From Mycobacterium numidiamassiliense (GTDB taxonomy: Bacteria; Actinomycetota; Actinomycetes; Mycobacteriales; Mycobacteriaceae), in assembly GCF_900157365.1 (NCBI RefSeq), contig NZ_FUEZ01000003.1, positions 1,240,001 through 1,304,000 of the forward strand: 64,000 bases of DNA, in the 5' to 3' direction. A program made the translations under genes and the position numbers. Every line of letters starts with the position of its first letter. Positions within the stretch are counted from its first letter, which is position 1. Shown piece by piece: positions 1 through 11,220 of the stretch. A model generated the notes under the pieces. The model saw nothing but the letters and a program-made list of their open reading frames with translations, did not search any database and was not told the origin of the DNA.

Positions 1-2
1 TG

Positions 3-1130
3 GAGCGTGGCTTCCTAACAGGCGCTACCCAGGGCAGCATGAGCGGCGAGGGGCCGGCCGACTTCCAACGGTGTTTGGCGTTGGCCAGCACCGGTAACTA
101 TCGCGATGAGTTGCTGAGCACGATGACGGCGATGATCGGCTACTACGTGACCCGGGCCGAGCTACGCCGGGCCCATGATCTGCTCGAAATGTTGTACGGC
201 CGTATCGCGCTGGACCGGCAGTGGGGCTACCCGGCAGTCGAAGCGTCGCTGGGCACCGTCTTCTGGTTGGAAGGAGACTTCGAGCGAGCCCGCAAGCACC
301 TGTTGCGCGCATTGGCCGACAGCTCCGCGGCCGACCCGCACAAATTGGACGCGACGTGGTGGATCGCGACCGACCCGATCACCGCGGCGCATAACTACCT
401 GGCGTTGATCCACGTCGTGCGCGGCGACCTGAGTGGCGCTGAAGCCGCAATCGCGCAAGCGACATGCCGCAGCGACAGCCTCGGCTATCCGCAGAACGCC
501 TACAACCGGGCCTTCACCTACTTCGTGCAGATCTGGGTATGCCTTGAGGCCGGCCGACTCTCGGAGGCCGCCACCCATATCGCCGACCTCCGCCAGCTCA
601 GCGAAAAGTCGGGGCTCGACTTGTGGCGCTTGGTCGGCTCCACCGAGCACGCCACCGTCAAAGGGCTCAACGCGCTGCGCGCCGGCGCCGACGCGGCCAC
701 GCTGACGGCCCTGGCCGCCAAGTTAACCCTGCGCGTCGACGGCTCACGCCGTCTGCACCTCAACAACTACCTGACGTTCAAAGACGCCGTCATCGGTCGC
801 TTGCTGATAGCCGCGGGCCAGCCGCAGCAGGCCCGTGAACGACTCGAGATGGCGCTGGGCCACGCGGTCGAGACCGGAATGCATTTCCACGACGCCGAAC
901 TGCTGCGCGTGCGCGCGCATACCTTCACAGATCCAGAGGAGCGCCGCGACGCCCTGGTCACCGCGCTTGCGTTCGCACGCAAACAACAGGCCACCCTATT
1001 CGAATTGCGTTGTCTATTGGATCTGTTCGAGACTACCGGTGAACGGTCCGAGCTGGCCGACGCTGTCGCCCGCTTTGGGGGCGACGCTCGCTGGCCGGAA
1101 TCCCAAAGAGCACAAGAGATCCTGTCGTAA
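3..1130 (+). CDS. C-terminal part of a large TPR-containing regulator/cyclase-type protein (5' truncated by window edge)
   Basis: The reading frame is open from base 3, with no stop upstream of the first ATG at 39. The gene therefore almost certainly begins outside the window, and this is its last ~375 residues. The protein is helical and Ala/Leu-rich, with repeated helix-turn-helix pairs such as RAELRRAHDLLEML and EGDFERARKHLLRAL spaced as in tetratricopeptide repeats. The mycobacterial family with an N-terminal cyclase or AAA-type ATPase domain and a long TPR tail (Rv0386/Rv1358-like) ends this way. No catalytic domain lies inside the window, so that assignment is inference from the tail. 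It converges on the methyltransferase gene at 1139 with only 8 bases between stops. Confidence 0.6.
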   Translation, partial: ERGFLTGATQGSMSGEGPADFQRCLALASTGNYRDELLSTMTAMIGYYVTRAELRRAHDLLEMLYGRIALDRQWGYPAVEASLGTVFWLEGDFERARKHLLRALADSSAADPHKLDATWWIATDPITAAHNYLALIHVVRGDLSGAEAAIAQATCRSDSLGYPQNAYNRAFTYFVQIWVCLEAGRLSEAATHIADLRQLSEKSGLDLWRLVGSTEHATVKGLNALRAGADAATLTALAAKLTLRVDGSRRLHLNNYLTFKDAVIGRLLIAAGQPQQARERLEMALGHAVETGMHFHDAELLRVRAHTFTDPEERRDALVTALAFARKQQATLFELRCLLDLFETTGERSELADAVARFGGDARWPESQRAQEILS

Positions 1131-1138
1131 GCGGCCAG

Positions 1139-1960
1139 TCACGAGTATTGGAAGGTATGCACGCGGTAGCCATCGCGCATACTCCGCAACACCGTTTTGA
1201 ACAGGAAGCCGGGGATGAAAATGGCGTGGAAATCGCGTGCGCGTTCGACCACGGAAATTGGTTCACCGCAACGCTTATAGCCGCTGTCGAAGAATAGTTG
1301 TTCGGGACGGTCTTCCAGCAACGTGAATCGAGCACCTAGCGCCTCGGTCTGCTCTCGGGTGCTCTTGGTCATGTACCTGTTGACGAACGTCCTGTCCAGC
1401 AGCTCGCAGATCAACATGTGTGCAGGAAAGGCGTCCTGAAGCTGCTGCAGTAGCTCCGTGACCCGGGCAATCTCGAGATACATCAAGACGCCTTCGATCA
1501 CGACGAGGGTGTTCGCACCCGGATCGCATTCGCGCAGCGCCGCAGGCAACTCGCCCCTGGCGATGTCTGCTGCTATGCGCCGCAACGGATTTCCGCAGGC
1601 TTCCTCGGGAAGGCATGCATTCTTGTGTGCAATCACGTCCGGCCCGTCGATATCGACCCAGCGCCCGCCGGCCAGCCGGTAGGGGCGGCTGTCAAAACCG
1701 GCCCTAACACTGACGATTTGCAAACCCTTGTTGCCCTTCAGCCGCCGCGCGATCTCGTCCTGAAAGATCCTTGAGCGCACCACGTTGACCGACTTGGTTC
1801 TATCGTCGCCGTGGCCATGAAAGCGGGACACGATCGCCGAGCCCTCACTGGTCATGAAATCCTCGGCATAGATATCCCCGCATATCGACCGAGACGACCT
1901 CGCGTCTTCTGCGCGGATACCGCAGCCGTAGAAGGCCATTGGTCTAATTGAGTCAGTCAT
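1139..1960 (-). CDS. class I SAM-dependent methyltransferase, leucine carboxyl methyltransferase (LCMT/PPM1) family
   Basis: The 273-residue protein belongs to the LCMT-like O-methyltransferase family that is greatly expanded in mycobacteria. The SAM-binding segment VRAGFDSRPYRL (about residues 85-96) matches the usual GAGFDTRPYRL, although the first Gly is replaced. It is followed by the acidic strand WVDIDGPDVIAHK and the family motif VVIEGVLMYLE. The substrate is unknown; characterised relatives methylate carboxyl or hydroxyl groups of small molecules or lipids. The gene stands 12 bases downstream of the DUF5995 gene on the same strand, so it may be the last gene of that unit. ATG start at 1960. 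Confidence 0.8.
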   Translation of the reverse strand: MTDSIRPMAFYGCGIRAEDARSSRSICGDIYAEDFMTSEGSAIVSRFHGHGDDRTKSVNVVRSRIFQDEIARRLKGNKGLQIVSVRAGFDSRPYRLAGGRWVDIDGPDVIAHKNACLPEEACGNPLRRIAADIARGELPAALRECDPGANTLVVIEGVLMYLEIARVTELLQQLQDAFPAHMLICELLDRTFVNRYMTKSTREQTEALGARFTLLEDRPEQLFFDSGYKRCGEPISVVERARDFHAIFIPGFLFKTVLRSMRDGYRVHTFQYS

Positions 1961-1972
1961 GCTTGGGGTGCT

Positions 1973-2764
1973 TCACTTTTGGAGCGCCTTCATGTTCTCA
2001 GCCACATCGTGACTCTCGTGCTCGGCGATGCCACGAATGAGTGCCGGCAAAGGGCTGCAGCGCTCGGGCGCCTGCAGGTACCAGGTATTCAACACCGCGG
2101 CCTCCGCCTCCTGTCGCACCCGCTTCTGGTCCGCGTCATCTCTATGCATGACCATGTAAACGGCGAATAGCCAAGCGCCTCGACGCATGTTTTCCAACAT
2201 CCCATTGAAAACCCGCAATTCATCCGGTATCAGCCGACGGGTCCAAACCAGCTCGGGCGAAAGCTTTTGCAGCACATCCACGATCCCGGGGATCTGAGCG
2301 GCGAGGATTTCGTTGACACGGTCGAAATCGCCCTTCAGTGCGTTCAACGCGGCCGGGGTCGGCGCGACCGTGCAGCACGCCATCCCCAAGTCGAAACTGA
2401 TGTGAGCGTTGAACGCGATCAGCAAGTGCTGCAAAATGATTGCCTGCTTGTCCAGCGCGCCGACGAAGGCGACCTCCCACGGCAGCGTCAGACCCCCGAC
2501 CGCGTTGGGGTAGAAGAATCCATTCAACGCGCTGAAGTAGCGCTGCGCGAAGCCGACGTCGAGCTTCGCGACCAAGGCCGGGTCCTCGAACTTCTTGGGG
2601 GTTTTGATTGCCTTCTGGACGGCCAGGGTGACGCGCTGGTAGACGACGGCGAAGTAGCCGATGGGGCTTCCCTCTTTGCTGGCCCAGTCGATGATCTGCG
2701 CGACATTGGTCAGCACGTCGTCGACGCTGGTGGCCTTGGCGAGGCGACCCAGTTTGGTCGTCAT
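1973..2764 (-). CDS. DUF5995 family protein
   Basis: This 263-residue soluble protein matches the DUF5995 family in mycobacteria and other actinobacteria: an all-helical protein with a LPWEVAF motif, a long central helix containing HLLIAFNAHISFDLGMA, and a basic/Trp-rich C-terminal half. Function is unknown. An in-frame ATG five codons upstream exists, but the ATG at 2764 overlaps the stop of the preceding gene as ATGA. This is the typical arrangement for translational coupling, so it is preferred. The coupling to a haem-dependent MpaB/Lcp-type oxygenase suggests both act in one oxidative pathway; this is inference. Confidence 0.7.
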   Translation of the reverse strand: MTTKLGRLAKATSVDDVLTNVAQIIDWASKEGSPIGYFAVVYQRVTLAVQKAIKTPKKFEDPALVAKLDVGFAQRYFSALNGFFYPNAVGGLTLPWEVAFVGALDKQAIILQHLLIAFNAHISFDLGMACCTVAPTPAALNALKGDFDRVNEILAAQIPGIVDVLQKLSPELVWTRRLIPDELRVFNGMLENMRRGAWLFAVYMVMHRDDADQKRVRQEAEAAVLNTWYLQAPERCSPLPALIRGIAEHESHDVAENMKALQK

Positions 2765-3936
2765 TTCGACACCTGCCATTTCTTCGCCAGGTGATCGGGT
2801 ATGTCGAACGACGCCCGCACCCCGCCACGCTGAAGTTTGAACAGCGCCTGCATCAGCTCGCGCCCGAATGGGAGGGCCAGTTTCGAGACCACTTGGTAAC
2901 GCTCAGAGTTGCGAAGGTTCGAGCCGAAGGCGAGCTTCCAGAACCAATTGACGACGTCGGTGAGGTCCCCGAGGTCGTTGGTATACCTCGACGGCGGCAC
3001 GGCCAGCATGTCGGCGATCTCGTCGCCGGCCAGGTGACGGATCAACGGCGGAATCGTTTTGTCGAATTCGCGCAAGGGCGTCATCTCGTCGAGCAGTTCC
3101 ATCAGCGCAGCGGCCATCTCCCGCCCTTCGGGGGACGCCCTGAACTGCCGGCGCCGGATGGCCTCGACCAGGGCGGTGGCATCGTCGATGCCCTCCACAC
3201 GCAAGTCGTCATCGACGCCGAGCAGGTGGGCGATGACGTTCCACAGATGCAGGTAGGCCTCCGCGTCCACGTCCTTGACGGGCACGCCCAACCGGCGCAA
3301 TGGGCCGACCGGCACGTAGGAGAACGAGAGCATCGTCCCGGCGAGGTCTTCCTGGTTAACCGGTATGCCCCAGTTGGCATCCCAGAAGCCGGGATGCTGC
3401 ACATTGCGCTGCTTGATCATCTCTCGCACGGCAGCGTGCATCAGGCGGACGTGCTGGATGGTACGAAAGCCCTTGCCGTGGCGCTCGAAGCTGTCAGCGT
3501 CGAGCACGTTCATCAAAAACTGGCCGGTCTCCATCACCCGCCGACGCGTATTGGTTTCGAGCTGGGCGGTCCGGGTGAGCACCTTTACGCCCTTAGCCGC
3601 CGCGTAGGCCGTCGGCAGAGATGCGCAGAAAAGGCACACCGAGATCTGTACTCCGTAGCGTGCGAACAGATCCTGCCCGCGCTTGATCTTGTCCCCGTCG
3701 GCCCAGCCCGGCAGAACCGTCGGTGTCGCATCAAGATACTTCTTTATCTCGACGGGCAAACCCTTGGGCTCTGGCTGGTCATTGCTCACCAGGTTGCGCA
3801 TGAGGTCGTTGACCGCTTGGACGTTGCCCCGCTTAAACAGCTCTTCGACGGCGTCGTCCGCCAGCGGATCCCCCTGCTGCCGCTTCTTATCGAGCAGCTC
3901 GTACGTCCATCGGGAGCCCCCATGTGCGCCCGTCAT
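2761..3936 (-). CDS. oxygenase MpaB / latex-clearing-protein (Lcp)-like family protein
   Basis: The ~391-residue protein resembles the DUF2236/MpaB superfamily, which includes the rubber oxygenase Lcp, a b-type haem protein. The segment RRRVMETGQFLMNVL is followed by FRTIQHVRLMHAAVREM, where the first His is the expected proximal haem ligand and the next His and the Arg/Thr pair match the distal pocket of Lcp. NQEDLAGTMLSFS then follows as in the family. No signal peptide is evident, unlike secreted Lcp, so it is probably cytosolic. The ATG at 3936 is chosen; a GTG at 3963 would add nine residues. Substrate unknown; fatty-acyl or isoprenoid oxidation is possible. Confidence 0.7.
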   Translation of the reverse strand: MTGAHGGSRWTYELLDKKRQQGDPLADDAVEELFKRGNVQAVNDLMRNLVSNDQPEPKGLPVEIKKYLDATPTVLPGWADGDKIKRGQDLFARYGVQISVCLFCASLPTAYAAAKGVKVLTRTAQLETNTRRRVMETGQFLMNVLDADSFERHGKGFRTIQHVRLMHAAVREMIKQRNVQHPGFWDANWGIPVNQEDLAGTMLSFSYVPVGPLRRLGVPVKDVDAEAYLHLWNVIAHLLGVDDDLRVEGIDDATALVEAIRRRQFRASPEGREMAAALMELLDEMTPLREFDKTIPPLIRHLAGDEIADMLAVPPSRYTNDLGDLTDVVNWFWKLAFGSNLRNSERYQVVSKLALPFGRELMQALFKLQRGGVRASFDIPDHLAKKWQVSK

Positions 3937-4036
3937 GCAGGCAGCATGGCAGACGGGTCGCACTTACTGCTAGAGCAAATGCCCAGTTAACGTAGATATC
4001 ACCGCAACACGAGTAGTCCGCTACCTACCCGCAGCG

Positions 4037-4423
4037 TCAGCGCGACTTGCGCGGTTGCCACACCACCAGCGCGGTGCTCTTGGGCACCACTGCGACGTCG
4101 CGGCGCTGGTTGGCCCGCAACACGGCTATCTCGTCGACCATTTCTTTCAGGCGCGACTGCAGTGCCTCGACCTGATTGGTCAGCTCGATAATGCGTTTGA
4201 TGCCGGCCAGGTTGACGCCCTCGTCCTGCGACAGCCGCTGCACCTCGCGCAGCAGATCGACGTCGTGCTGCGAATACCGCCGTCCGCCACCGGAAGTGCG
4301 GCGCGGGGTCACCAGACCGAGGCGATCATACGTGCGCAGCGTCTGCGCGTGCATGCCGGCCAGTTCGGCCGCCACCGAGATCAAAAAGGTCCGGGCATCG
4401 TCTCGCTTAGAGTTTTTGGCCAT
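4037..4423 (-). CDS. hspR: HspR, MerR-family heat shock repressor
   Basis: The 128-residue protein has an N-terminal MerR-type winged helix: LISVAAELAGMHAQTLRTYD, then RRTSGGGRRYSQHDVDLL. A coiled segment follows (IKRIIELTNQVEALQSRLKEM), and the C-terminus is basic. This is HspR, which with DnaK as corepressor silences the dnaK operon by binding HAIR inverted repeats. Its ATG overlaps the dnaJ1 stop by one base (TGATG), so it is the last gene of dnaK-grpE-dnaJ1-hspR and is autoregulated with the operon. HAIR sites are visible upstream of dnaK (8205-8225 and 8260-8280). Confidence 0.95.
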   Translation of the reverse strand: MAKNSKRDDARTFLISVAAELAGMHAQTLRTYDRLGLVTPRRTSGGGRRYSQHDVDLLREVQRLSQDEGVNLAGIKRIIELTNQVEALQSRLKEMVDEIAVLRANQRRDVAVVPKSTALVVWQPRKSR

Positions 4424-5604
4424 CAGCGATTACCCGCCCATCCGGCCCGGGGATTGAACCCACTGGACCGCTCGGCCTCCGCATAGGCCTGCAGCGCCTC
4501 CTCCGCCGGACCCTCTAGGTTCGGCGGGACAGCCACTTTCACGGTGACGAGCAAGTCGCCGTTGCCGCCGCTGCGCTTAGGCACACCGCGTCCGCGCACC
4601 CTCAGGATGCGGCCGTCGGTGGTGCCCTTGGGCACCCGGACGCCAACCTTTCCATCCAGGGTAGGAACCGAAAGCGTTGAACCCAAAGCTAATTCGCTGA
4701 AGCTGACCGGAACCGTCACAGTGAGGTCGTCGCCGTCGCGGCCGAAAACCTTGTCCGGCCGCACATGCACCGTCACGTACAGGTCACCCGACGGGGCGCC
4801 ACGCAACCCGGCCTCGCCCTGCCCGGGCAACCGGATCCGTTGTCCGTCTTCGACACCCGGCGGGATCCGCACATTGATGGTGCGGGTGCGGGTGGTGACA
4901 CCGGTGCCTTTGCACTCGTCGCAGGGGTGCTCGATGATCGAGCCGCTGCCCCGGCAGTCGGTGCAGGGCTCGGAGAACCCGAACGCGCCCTGGTTGCGGC
5001 TGATCACCCCGGAGCCGTTACAGCTCGGGCACACCTTCGGGCTGGTGCCCGGGCGCGCCCCGCTGCCATGGCAATTGGTGCACGGTGCCGGACTGGTCAG
5101 CCGCAACGGCATGGCCACGCCCTTGGCGGCCTCGATGAAATCCAGCTCGGTCTCGGTCTCGAGGTCGTTGCCGCGTCGCGGCCGGCTGGGCCGGGCACTG
5201 GCGCCGCGCCCGAACAGGCCACCGAACAGGTCGCCGATGTTGTTCCCCCCGCTTCGGCCTGCGGCGTCGAACAAATCGTTCAGGTTGAACTCGGCGCCAT
5301 CGCCACCCGCACCGCCAAAACCGGTGAAGCCATTGGCGTCGAACCGGCGCCCGCCTAAGCCGCCACCGGCGAATAGCCGGCGGGTTTCGTCGTATTCCTT
5401 GCGCTTGGCCGGATCCGACAACACGTTGTGCGCTTCGGACACCGCCTTGAATCGTTCACCGGCCGCGGGGTTGTCGGGATTCGCGTCGGGGTGCAGATCG
5501 CGCGCCAATTTACGGTAGGCGCGCTTGATTTCCTCGGGGCTGGCCTCGGAGGAGACGCCCAGCTCCTTGTAGAAGTCCTTTTCGACCCATTCACGCTGGG
5601 CCAT
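4423..5604 (-). CDS. dnaJ1: DnaJ1 co-chaperone (Hsp40, type I)
   Basis: A full-length 393-residue type I J-protein. The J domain occupies about residues 8-75 with the catalytic HPD in DLHPDANP. A Gly/Phe-rich linker follows (about 80-150). Four CxxCxGxG zinc motifs ([32 protein letters not shown]) lie at about 160-235, then the substrate-binding beta domains. It stimulates ATP hydrolysis by DnaK and delivers unfolded clients. The gene lies 44 bases after grpE and overlaps hspR by one base. Actinobacteria usually carry a second dnaJ (dnaJ2) elsewhere; linkage to dnaK and hspR identifies this one as dnaJ1. Confidence 0.95.
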   Translation of the reverse strand: MAQREWVEKDFYKELGVSSEASPEEIKRAYRKLARDLHPDANPDNPAAGERFKAVSEAHNVLSDPAKRKEYDETRRLFAGGGLGGRRFDANGFTGFGGAGGDGAEFNLNDLFDAAGRSGGNNIGDLFGGLFGRGASARPSRPRRGNDLETETELDFIEAAKGVAMPLRLTSPAPCTNCHGSGARPGTSPKVCPSCNGSGVISRNQGAFGFSEPCTDCRGSGSIIEHPCDECKGTGVTTRTRTINVRIPPGVEDGQRIRLPGQGEAGLRGAPSGDLYVTVHVRPDKVFGRDGDDLTVTVPVSFSELALGSTLSVPTLDGKVGVRVPKGTTDGRILRVRGRGVPKRSGGNGDLLVTVKVAVPPNLEGPAEEALQAYAEAERSSGFNPRAGWAGNR

Positions 5605-5648
5605 GTCGCGTCACCCCCTCACCTTTCTCTATTTGTGAATTCTGTGCC

Positions 5649-6304
5649 CTAATCGCCTGAGGTGTCGGCATTATCGCCCGGTTCGGCGTTCGGGGCGCCC
5701 TCGGCGACGCCCACGGTGGCGCTGTTCGCCTCGGCGTCGTCACCGGAAACGGTGTCGACGACGCCCACCAGAGCGTGCCGCAGCACGTGCTCGCCCAGTT
5801 TGTAGCCCTGCCGCATCACGGTGCCGATCACCGGCCGCGAACCGTCGCCCTCGTGCTGCACGGCCTCGTGCAGCACGGGGTCGAAGTCTTCGCCCTCCGC
5901 GCCGAACGACGTCAGACCAAGCCCGGTCAACGCGTTCATCAGCGTGTCGGCCACCGACTTCAGCGGGCCCGATTCCAGATCGCCGTGCTTGCGCGCGAGA
6001 TCGAGATCGTCGAGCACGCCCAGCAATTGGCTCACGACACCGGCCTTGGCCCGGTCCGCGGCGGCCTGCTGGTCGCGTAGCGCCCGCTTGCGGTAGTTGG
6101 CAAAATCGGCCTGCACCCGTTGGAGATCACCGAGCAATTCGGCGGCCTTGCCGGCTTCCTCGGGAGTTTCACCCGCGAATGCCCCCGGCCCGGCCCCTCC
6201 CGGCTCGGAGCCGGGAGGGGTGTGCCGTACTTCGCCGGTCTCGGGGTCGATCCGACGTTTGTCGGTGACCGTCACCGGTTCGTGTTCGCCTTGGTGTCCC
6301 TGTG

Positions 6305-6308
<4 letters not shown>
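5649..6308 (-). CDS. grpE: GrpE nucleotide exchange factor
   Basis: The 219-residue protein has an acidic, disordered N-terminus, then the long GrpE helix ([20 protein letters not shown], about residues 60-80) and the C-terminal beta domain with the GrpE signature ending [20 protein letters not shown]. It releases ADP from DnaK and helps sense temperature. Its ATG overlaps the dnaK stop (ATGA), indicating translational coupling. The C-terminal extension after the signature is acidic and low complexity, as in other mycobacterial GrpE proteins. Confidence 0.95.
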
Positions 6309-8161
<1,853 letters not shown>

Positions 8162-8204
8162 AGTGATTCCTCCTGATGGTGTAGAGCTTCTTTGGTGCCA
8201 CTAT

Positions 8205-8225
8205 GCTGAGTGAACCCCGCTCAAG
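8205..8225 (-). promoter_or_regulatory. HAIR operator 1 (HspR binding site) upstream of dnaK
   Basis: On the reverse strand the sequence reads CTTGAGC-N7-ACTCAGC. It differs from the HspR consensus CTTGAGT-N7-ACTCAAG at only a few positions. It lies 43 bases upstream of the dnaK ATG, overlapping the expected -10/start region of the promoter whose TTGACA -35 box is at 8248-8253. Confidence 0.85.
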
Positions 8226-8247
8226 CCTGCTACCGCCGACGCCTTGC

Positions 8248-8253
8248 TGTCAA
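8248..8253 (-). promoter_or_regulatory. candidate -35 box of the dnaK promoter
   Basis: A perfect TTGACA hexamer on the reverse strand lies between the two HAIR operators, about 90 bases upstream of dnaK. A convincing -10 is less clear: TAGCAG follows after 15 bases. The flanking by HAIR sites supports this as the HspR-controlled promoter. Confidence 0.5.
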
Positions 8254-8259
8254 CCCAGG

Positions 8260-8280
8260 ATTGAGTCTGATGCACTCAAC
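8260..8280 (-). promoter_or_regulatory. HAIR operator 2 (HspR binding site) upstream of dnaK
   Basis: Contains TTGAGT-N7-ACTCAA, a perfect six-base-arm match to the HspR consensus CTTGAGT-N7-ACTCAAG; only the outermost base pair differs. It is centred about 55 bases from operator 1, just upstream of the -35 box. Confidence 0.9.
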
Positions 8281-8674
8281 TTGTTGATCATGCTAACGGG
8301 CGACCGACGCAACTTGTTCCCGGGGGCGGTTCGGGCGGGCCAGATCGACGAAATCCTCAGCTCACGGCAAACGACGCCGCGTTCTCACGGCCTTCAGAGC
8401 CAGTTCTTATCTCGCTCCTAGCTGCGACTGCCAAGGTCATCGCCATGGCCATGTCGGTCTCCTCAGGATTCGGCATTCTCTCGATCACCGAGAGCGGCGA
8501 CGAGCGGTGTGGTGATCGTCACTTTCGGCAAAAGCCCACGCCAAGCCGATTGATTCGAAAATATGTTGCCTGTCCGCAACCAATTCTTAATTACACTTCC
8601 GTTAACTGCGGTGCGCCTGGCATGGCGGATCAGTACCGTCGTGCTTCGGACACACCGGGGGAAGGCGCAGCATC
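8281..8674. other. intergenic region between the dnaK promoter and cyp128
   Basis: About 390 bases without a convincing gene. Short open frames at 8203-8421 and 8445-8678 have no recognisable protein features and no good ribosome site. The right end is unusually AT-rich for this genome (around 8545-8605, e.g. TTCTTAATTACA) and probably holds the cyp128 promoter, but no clear -35/-10 pair could be fixed. Confidence 0.5.
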
Positions 8675-10078
8675 ATGACAGCTACGCGGCCATCCGCGAC
8701 AGCACAGGTTGGGGTACCTGGCTGTCCGTATAGGGCCAGCAATTTTGGTACGGCGACCACAATGCGCCGTGACGCACAGCTTGCGAAGGCGTCTGCGCCG
8801 ATGGTGGCCAAGGTTCTCGCCCTCACCACCGCCAAGAAGGCCCGCTCGAGGTTGGTCGGCAGCAACACCCATCAGCACGTCCAGCTCACCGATTTCGATC
8901 CGCTGGACCCGGCGACGGCCGCCAACCCGTATCCGTACTACCGGGCGCTGCTGGCGGGCGAGCGAGTGCACTACAACCCCAAACGCGATGTCTACATCCT
9001 GAGCCGCTACTCCGACGTCCGCGACGCTGCCCGCAACCACGACGTGTTGTCCAGCGCCAGCGGGGTCACCTTCTCGCAGGGCTCACCGCCCTTCCTGCCC
9101 ACTTCCGATCAGCCGGCCCACACCCGGATGCGCAAGCAGCTGGCACCGGGCTTGAGCCGCGGTGCGCTGGAGACCTGGCGCCCGCTGGTCGACGAGCTTG
9201 CCCGCGAGGTGGTCGGCCGGCTGCTGGCACAGACGCCGGCGGACGTCGTGTCCACCGTGGCCACGCCAATGACGATGCGCACCATCACGAACGTGCTGGG
9301 CGTCGCGGGCGGCGACGCGGCCGCTTTCGCCCGTCTGTCCAACCAGGCGATCCGCATCACCGAGGTCAATTTCTCCACGCAGGGGCTGGTTTCGCTGATG
9401 CAGGGCATCACCGGATTCCGCAAACTGCGTGCCCTGTTCACGCACCGGCGCGACAACGGGCTGCTGAAGAACTCCACCGTGCTTGGCCAGCTCACCGCGC
9501 TGGCCGAACAAGGACGACTCAGCGACAGCGAATTGTCGTTGTTCGCCGTATTGCTGATGGTCGCGGGCTACGAGACCAGCGCCAACATGATCAGCACCCT
9601 GTTCCTCACGCTGGCCAACTTCCCGGACCAGCTCGAGCTGCTGGCACAACGGCCGGAGCTGATCCCGTCGGCGATCGAGGAACAGCTTCGCTTCATGTCC
9701 CCGGTCCAAAACATCTGCCGCACAACACGTGTCGACTACCGTGTCGGCGATGCCGTCATCCCGGCCGGATCCCTGGTCCTGCTGGCGTGGGGCGCGGCCA
9801 ACCGCGACCCGCGGCAATTCGACGACCCGGATGTCTTTCGCGCCGACCGCAACTCGGCCGGACATCTGGCATTCGGCTCCGGCATTCACGCCTGCCCGGG
9901 GGCTCAGCTGGCGCGGATGGAGGGCCAGGCGGTGTTGCGCGAGATCGTCGAGCACATCGAGCGCATCGACGTTCTCGAGCCTCCGGCGTGGACGACGAAC
10001 GCGAACCTTCGGGGCCTGACCCGGCTGAAGGTCGCCGTGACGCCCCGCGTGACGGCGACCAGCTTGTCGCCCGTGTGA
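8675..10078 (+). CDS. cyp128: cytochrome P450, CYP128-type
   Basis: The 467-residue P450 has the I-helix oxygen-binding motif AGYETS, the K-helix ExxR (EEQLRF) and the haem loop [15 protein letters not shown] with the Cys thiolate ligand. Segments such as [19 protein letters not shown] and [13 protein letters not shown] closely resemble M. tuberculosis CYP128 (Rv2268c) as I recall it. CYP128 hydroxylates the end of the dihydromenaquinone-9 isoprenoid chain, the first step to sulfomenaquinone. The downstream sulfotransferase overlaps it as TGATGA, matching the Rv2268c-Rv2267c pair. ATG at 8675 follows a GGGGGAAGG ribosome site. In M. tuberculosis this pair is not next to dnaK. Confidence 0.8.
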   Translation: MTATRPSATAQVGVPGCPYRASNFGTATTMRRDAQLAKASAPMVAKVLALTTAKKARSRLVGSNTHQHVQLTDFDPLDPATAANPYPYYRALLAGERVHYNPKRDVYILSRYSDVRDAARNHDVLSSASGVTFSQGSPPFLPTSDQPAHTRMRKQLAPGLSRGALETWRPLVDELAREVVGRLLAQTPADVVSTVATPMTMRTITNVLGVAGGDAAAFARLSNQAIRITEVNFSTQGLVSLMQGITGFRKLRALFTHRRDNGLLKNSTVLGQLTALAEQGRLSDSELSLFAVLLMVAGYETSANMISTLFLTLANFPDQLELLAQRPELIPSAIEEQLRFMSPVQNICRTTRVDYRVGDAVIPAGSLVLLAWGAANRDPRQFDDPDVFRADRNSAGHLAFGSGIHACPGAQLARMEGQAVLREIVEHIERIDVLEPPAWTTNANLRGLTRLKVAVTPRVTATSLSPV

Positions 10079-11220
10079 TGACGGCTCCCCGGCAGACGTC
10101 GCTGCTTTCCAGGTGGCGAGAGTGGGCCGCGCCGGTGTGGATCGGCTGCAATTTCTCGGCCTGGTCCCGCTTGCTGATCCGCAACCGTTTTGCCGTGCAC
10201 TGGAGTCGCTGGCACTACGCCGTCCTGTATACCTTTGTCAGCGTTATCAATTCGATCTTGGGGTTGCTGCAAAAGCTCGTGTTCGGCAAGCGAGTGGCCG
10301 AAACGGTGATCGCCGATCCGCCCATCTTCATCGTCGGGCACTGGCGTACCGGCACTACGCTGCTGCACGAGCTGTTGGTGCTCGACGATCGATACATCGG
10401 CCCGACCGGCTACCAATGCATTGCGCCGCAACACTTTCTGCTGACTGAGCGGCTGGCGCCGCTGACGGGATTCATGGTGTCCAAGCATCGGGCCATGGAC
10501 AACATGGATTCGAGCCTGCATCACCCGCAGGAAGACGAGTTCCTCTGGATCATGCAGGGACAGCCGTCGCCGTACCTGACGCTGGCGTTTCCGAATCGGC
10601 CGCCACAAAACGAGCGATACCTCGATTTGGAGCAGCTGACGCCGCAAGAGCTCGAAGCGTGGAAGCGGCCGCTGTTCCGGTTCGTTCAGCAGCTGTACTT
10701 CCGCCGCCGCAAGACGGTGGTCCTGAAAAACCCAAACCACAGTTTCCGAATCAAGGCGCTGCTGGAGGTCTTTCCGGATGCGAAGTTCATCCACATCATG
10801 CGCGATCCGTATGTCGTGTATCCGTCCAGCATTCATCTGCTCAAGTCGTTGTCCCGTGTGCACAGCCTGCAACGCCCGACGTTCGAGGGATTGGACGAGC
10901 GGGTTCTTTCCACCTACGTCGACCTGTACCGCAAAGTGGACGAGGGCCGCGAACTCGTTGACCCGTCCCGCTTTTACGAATTGCGCTACGAGGATCTGAT
11001 CAGCGATCCCGAAGGCCAGCTGCGCCGCCTCTACGAGCATCTTGACCTCGGCGGTTTCGAACAGTACCTGCCACGCCTGCGCGAATACCTGGCCGACCAC
11101 GTGGATTACCGGACCAACAGCTACGAGCTGACTGCCGAACAGCGGGCGATGATCGACGAGAAATGGGGCGACGTCATCGATCGCTACGGCTACCGGACCG
11201 CGGGCGACGTCCGCTGCTAG
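10078..11220 (+). CDS. stf3: Stf3-type sulfotransferase (sulfomenaquinone synthesis)
   Basis: The 380-residue protein starts at the ATG overlapping the P450 stop by one base. The PAPS 5'-phosphosulfate loop is [14 protein letters not shown] (about residues 85-98). The 3'-phosphate-binding segment is [12 protein letters not shown] (about 240-251), and [10 protein letters not shown] is the usual sulfotransferase segment after it. A His in the HHPQEDEF region may be the catalytic base. Pairing with a CYP128-like P450 is what points to Stf3 (Rv2267c), which sulfates omega-hydroxy menaquinone to the outer-envelope metabolite S881. The family call is firm; the Stf3 call rests on gene context. Confidence 0.75.
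   Translation: MTAPRQTSLLSRWREWAAPVWIGCNFSAWSRLLIRNRFAVHWSRWHYAVLYTFVSVINSILGLLQKLVFGKRVAETVIADPPIFIVGHWRTGTTLLHELLVLDDRYIGPTGYQCIAPQHFLLTERLAPLTGFMVSKHRAMDNMDSSLHHPQEDEFLWIMQGQPSPYLTLAFPNRPPQNERYLDLEQLTPQELEAWKRPLFRFVQQLYFRRRKTVVLKNPNHSFRIKALLEVFPDAKFIHIMRDPYVVYPSSIHLLKSLSRVHSLQRPTFEGLDERVLSTYVDLYRKVDEGRELVDPSRFYELRYEDLISDPEGQLRRLYEHLDLGGFEQYLPRLREYLADHVDYRTNSYELTAEQRAMIDEKWGDVIDRYGYRTAGDVRC

Noticed and set aside
8445..8678. 77-codon frame upstream of cyp128
   Set aside because: No ribosome site, no recognisable sequence, and it overlaps the cyp128 start; treated as intergenic.
9787..10077. N-terminal extension of the sulfotransferase frame into the P450 gene
   Set aside because: The extension lies inside the P450 coding sequence; the overlapping ATG at 10078 gives the family-length protein.
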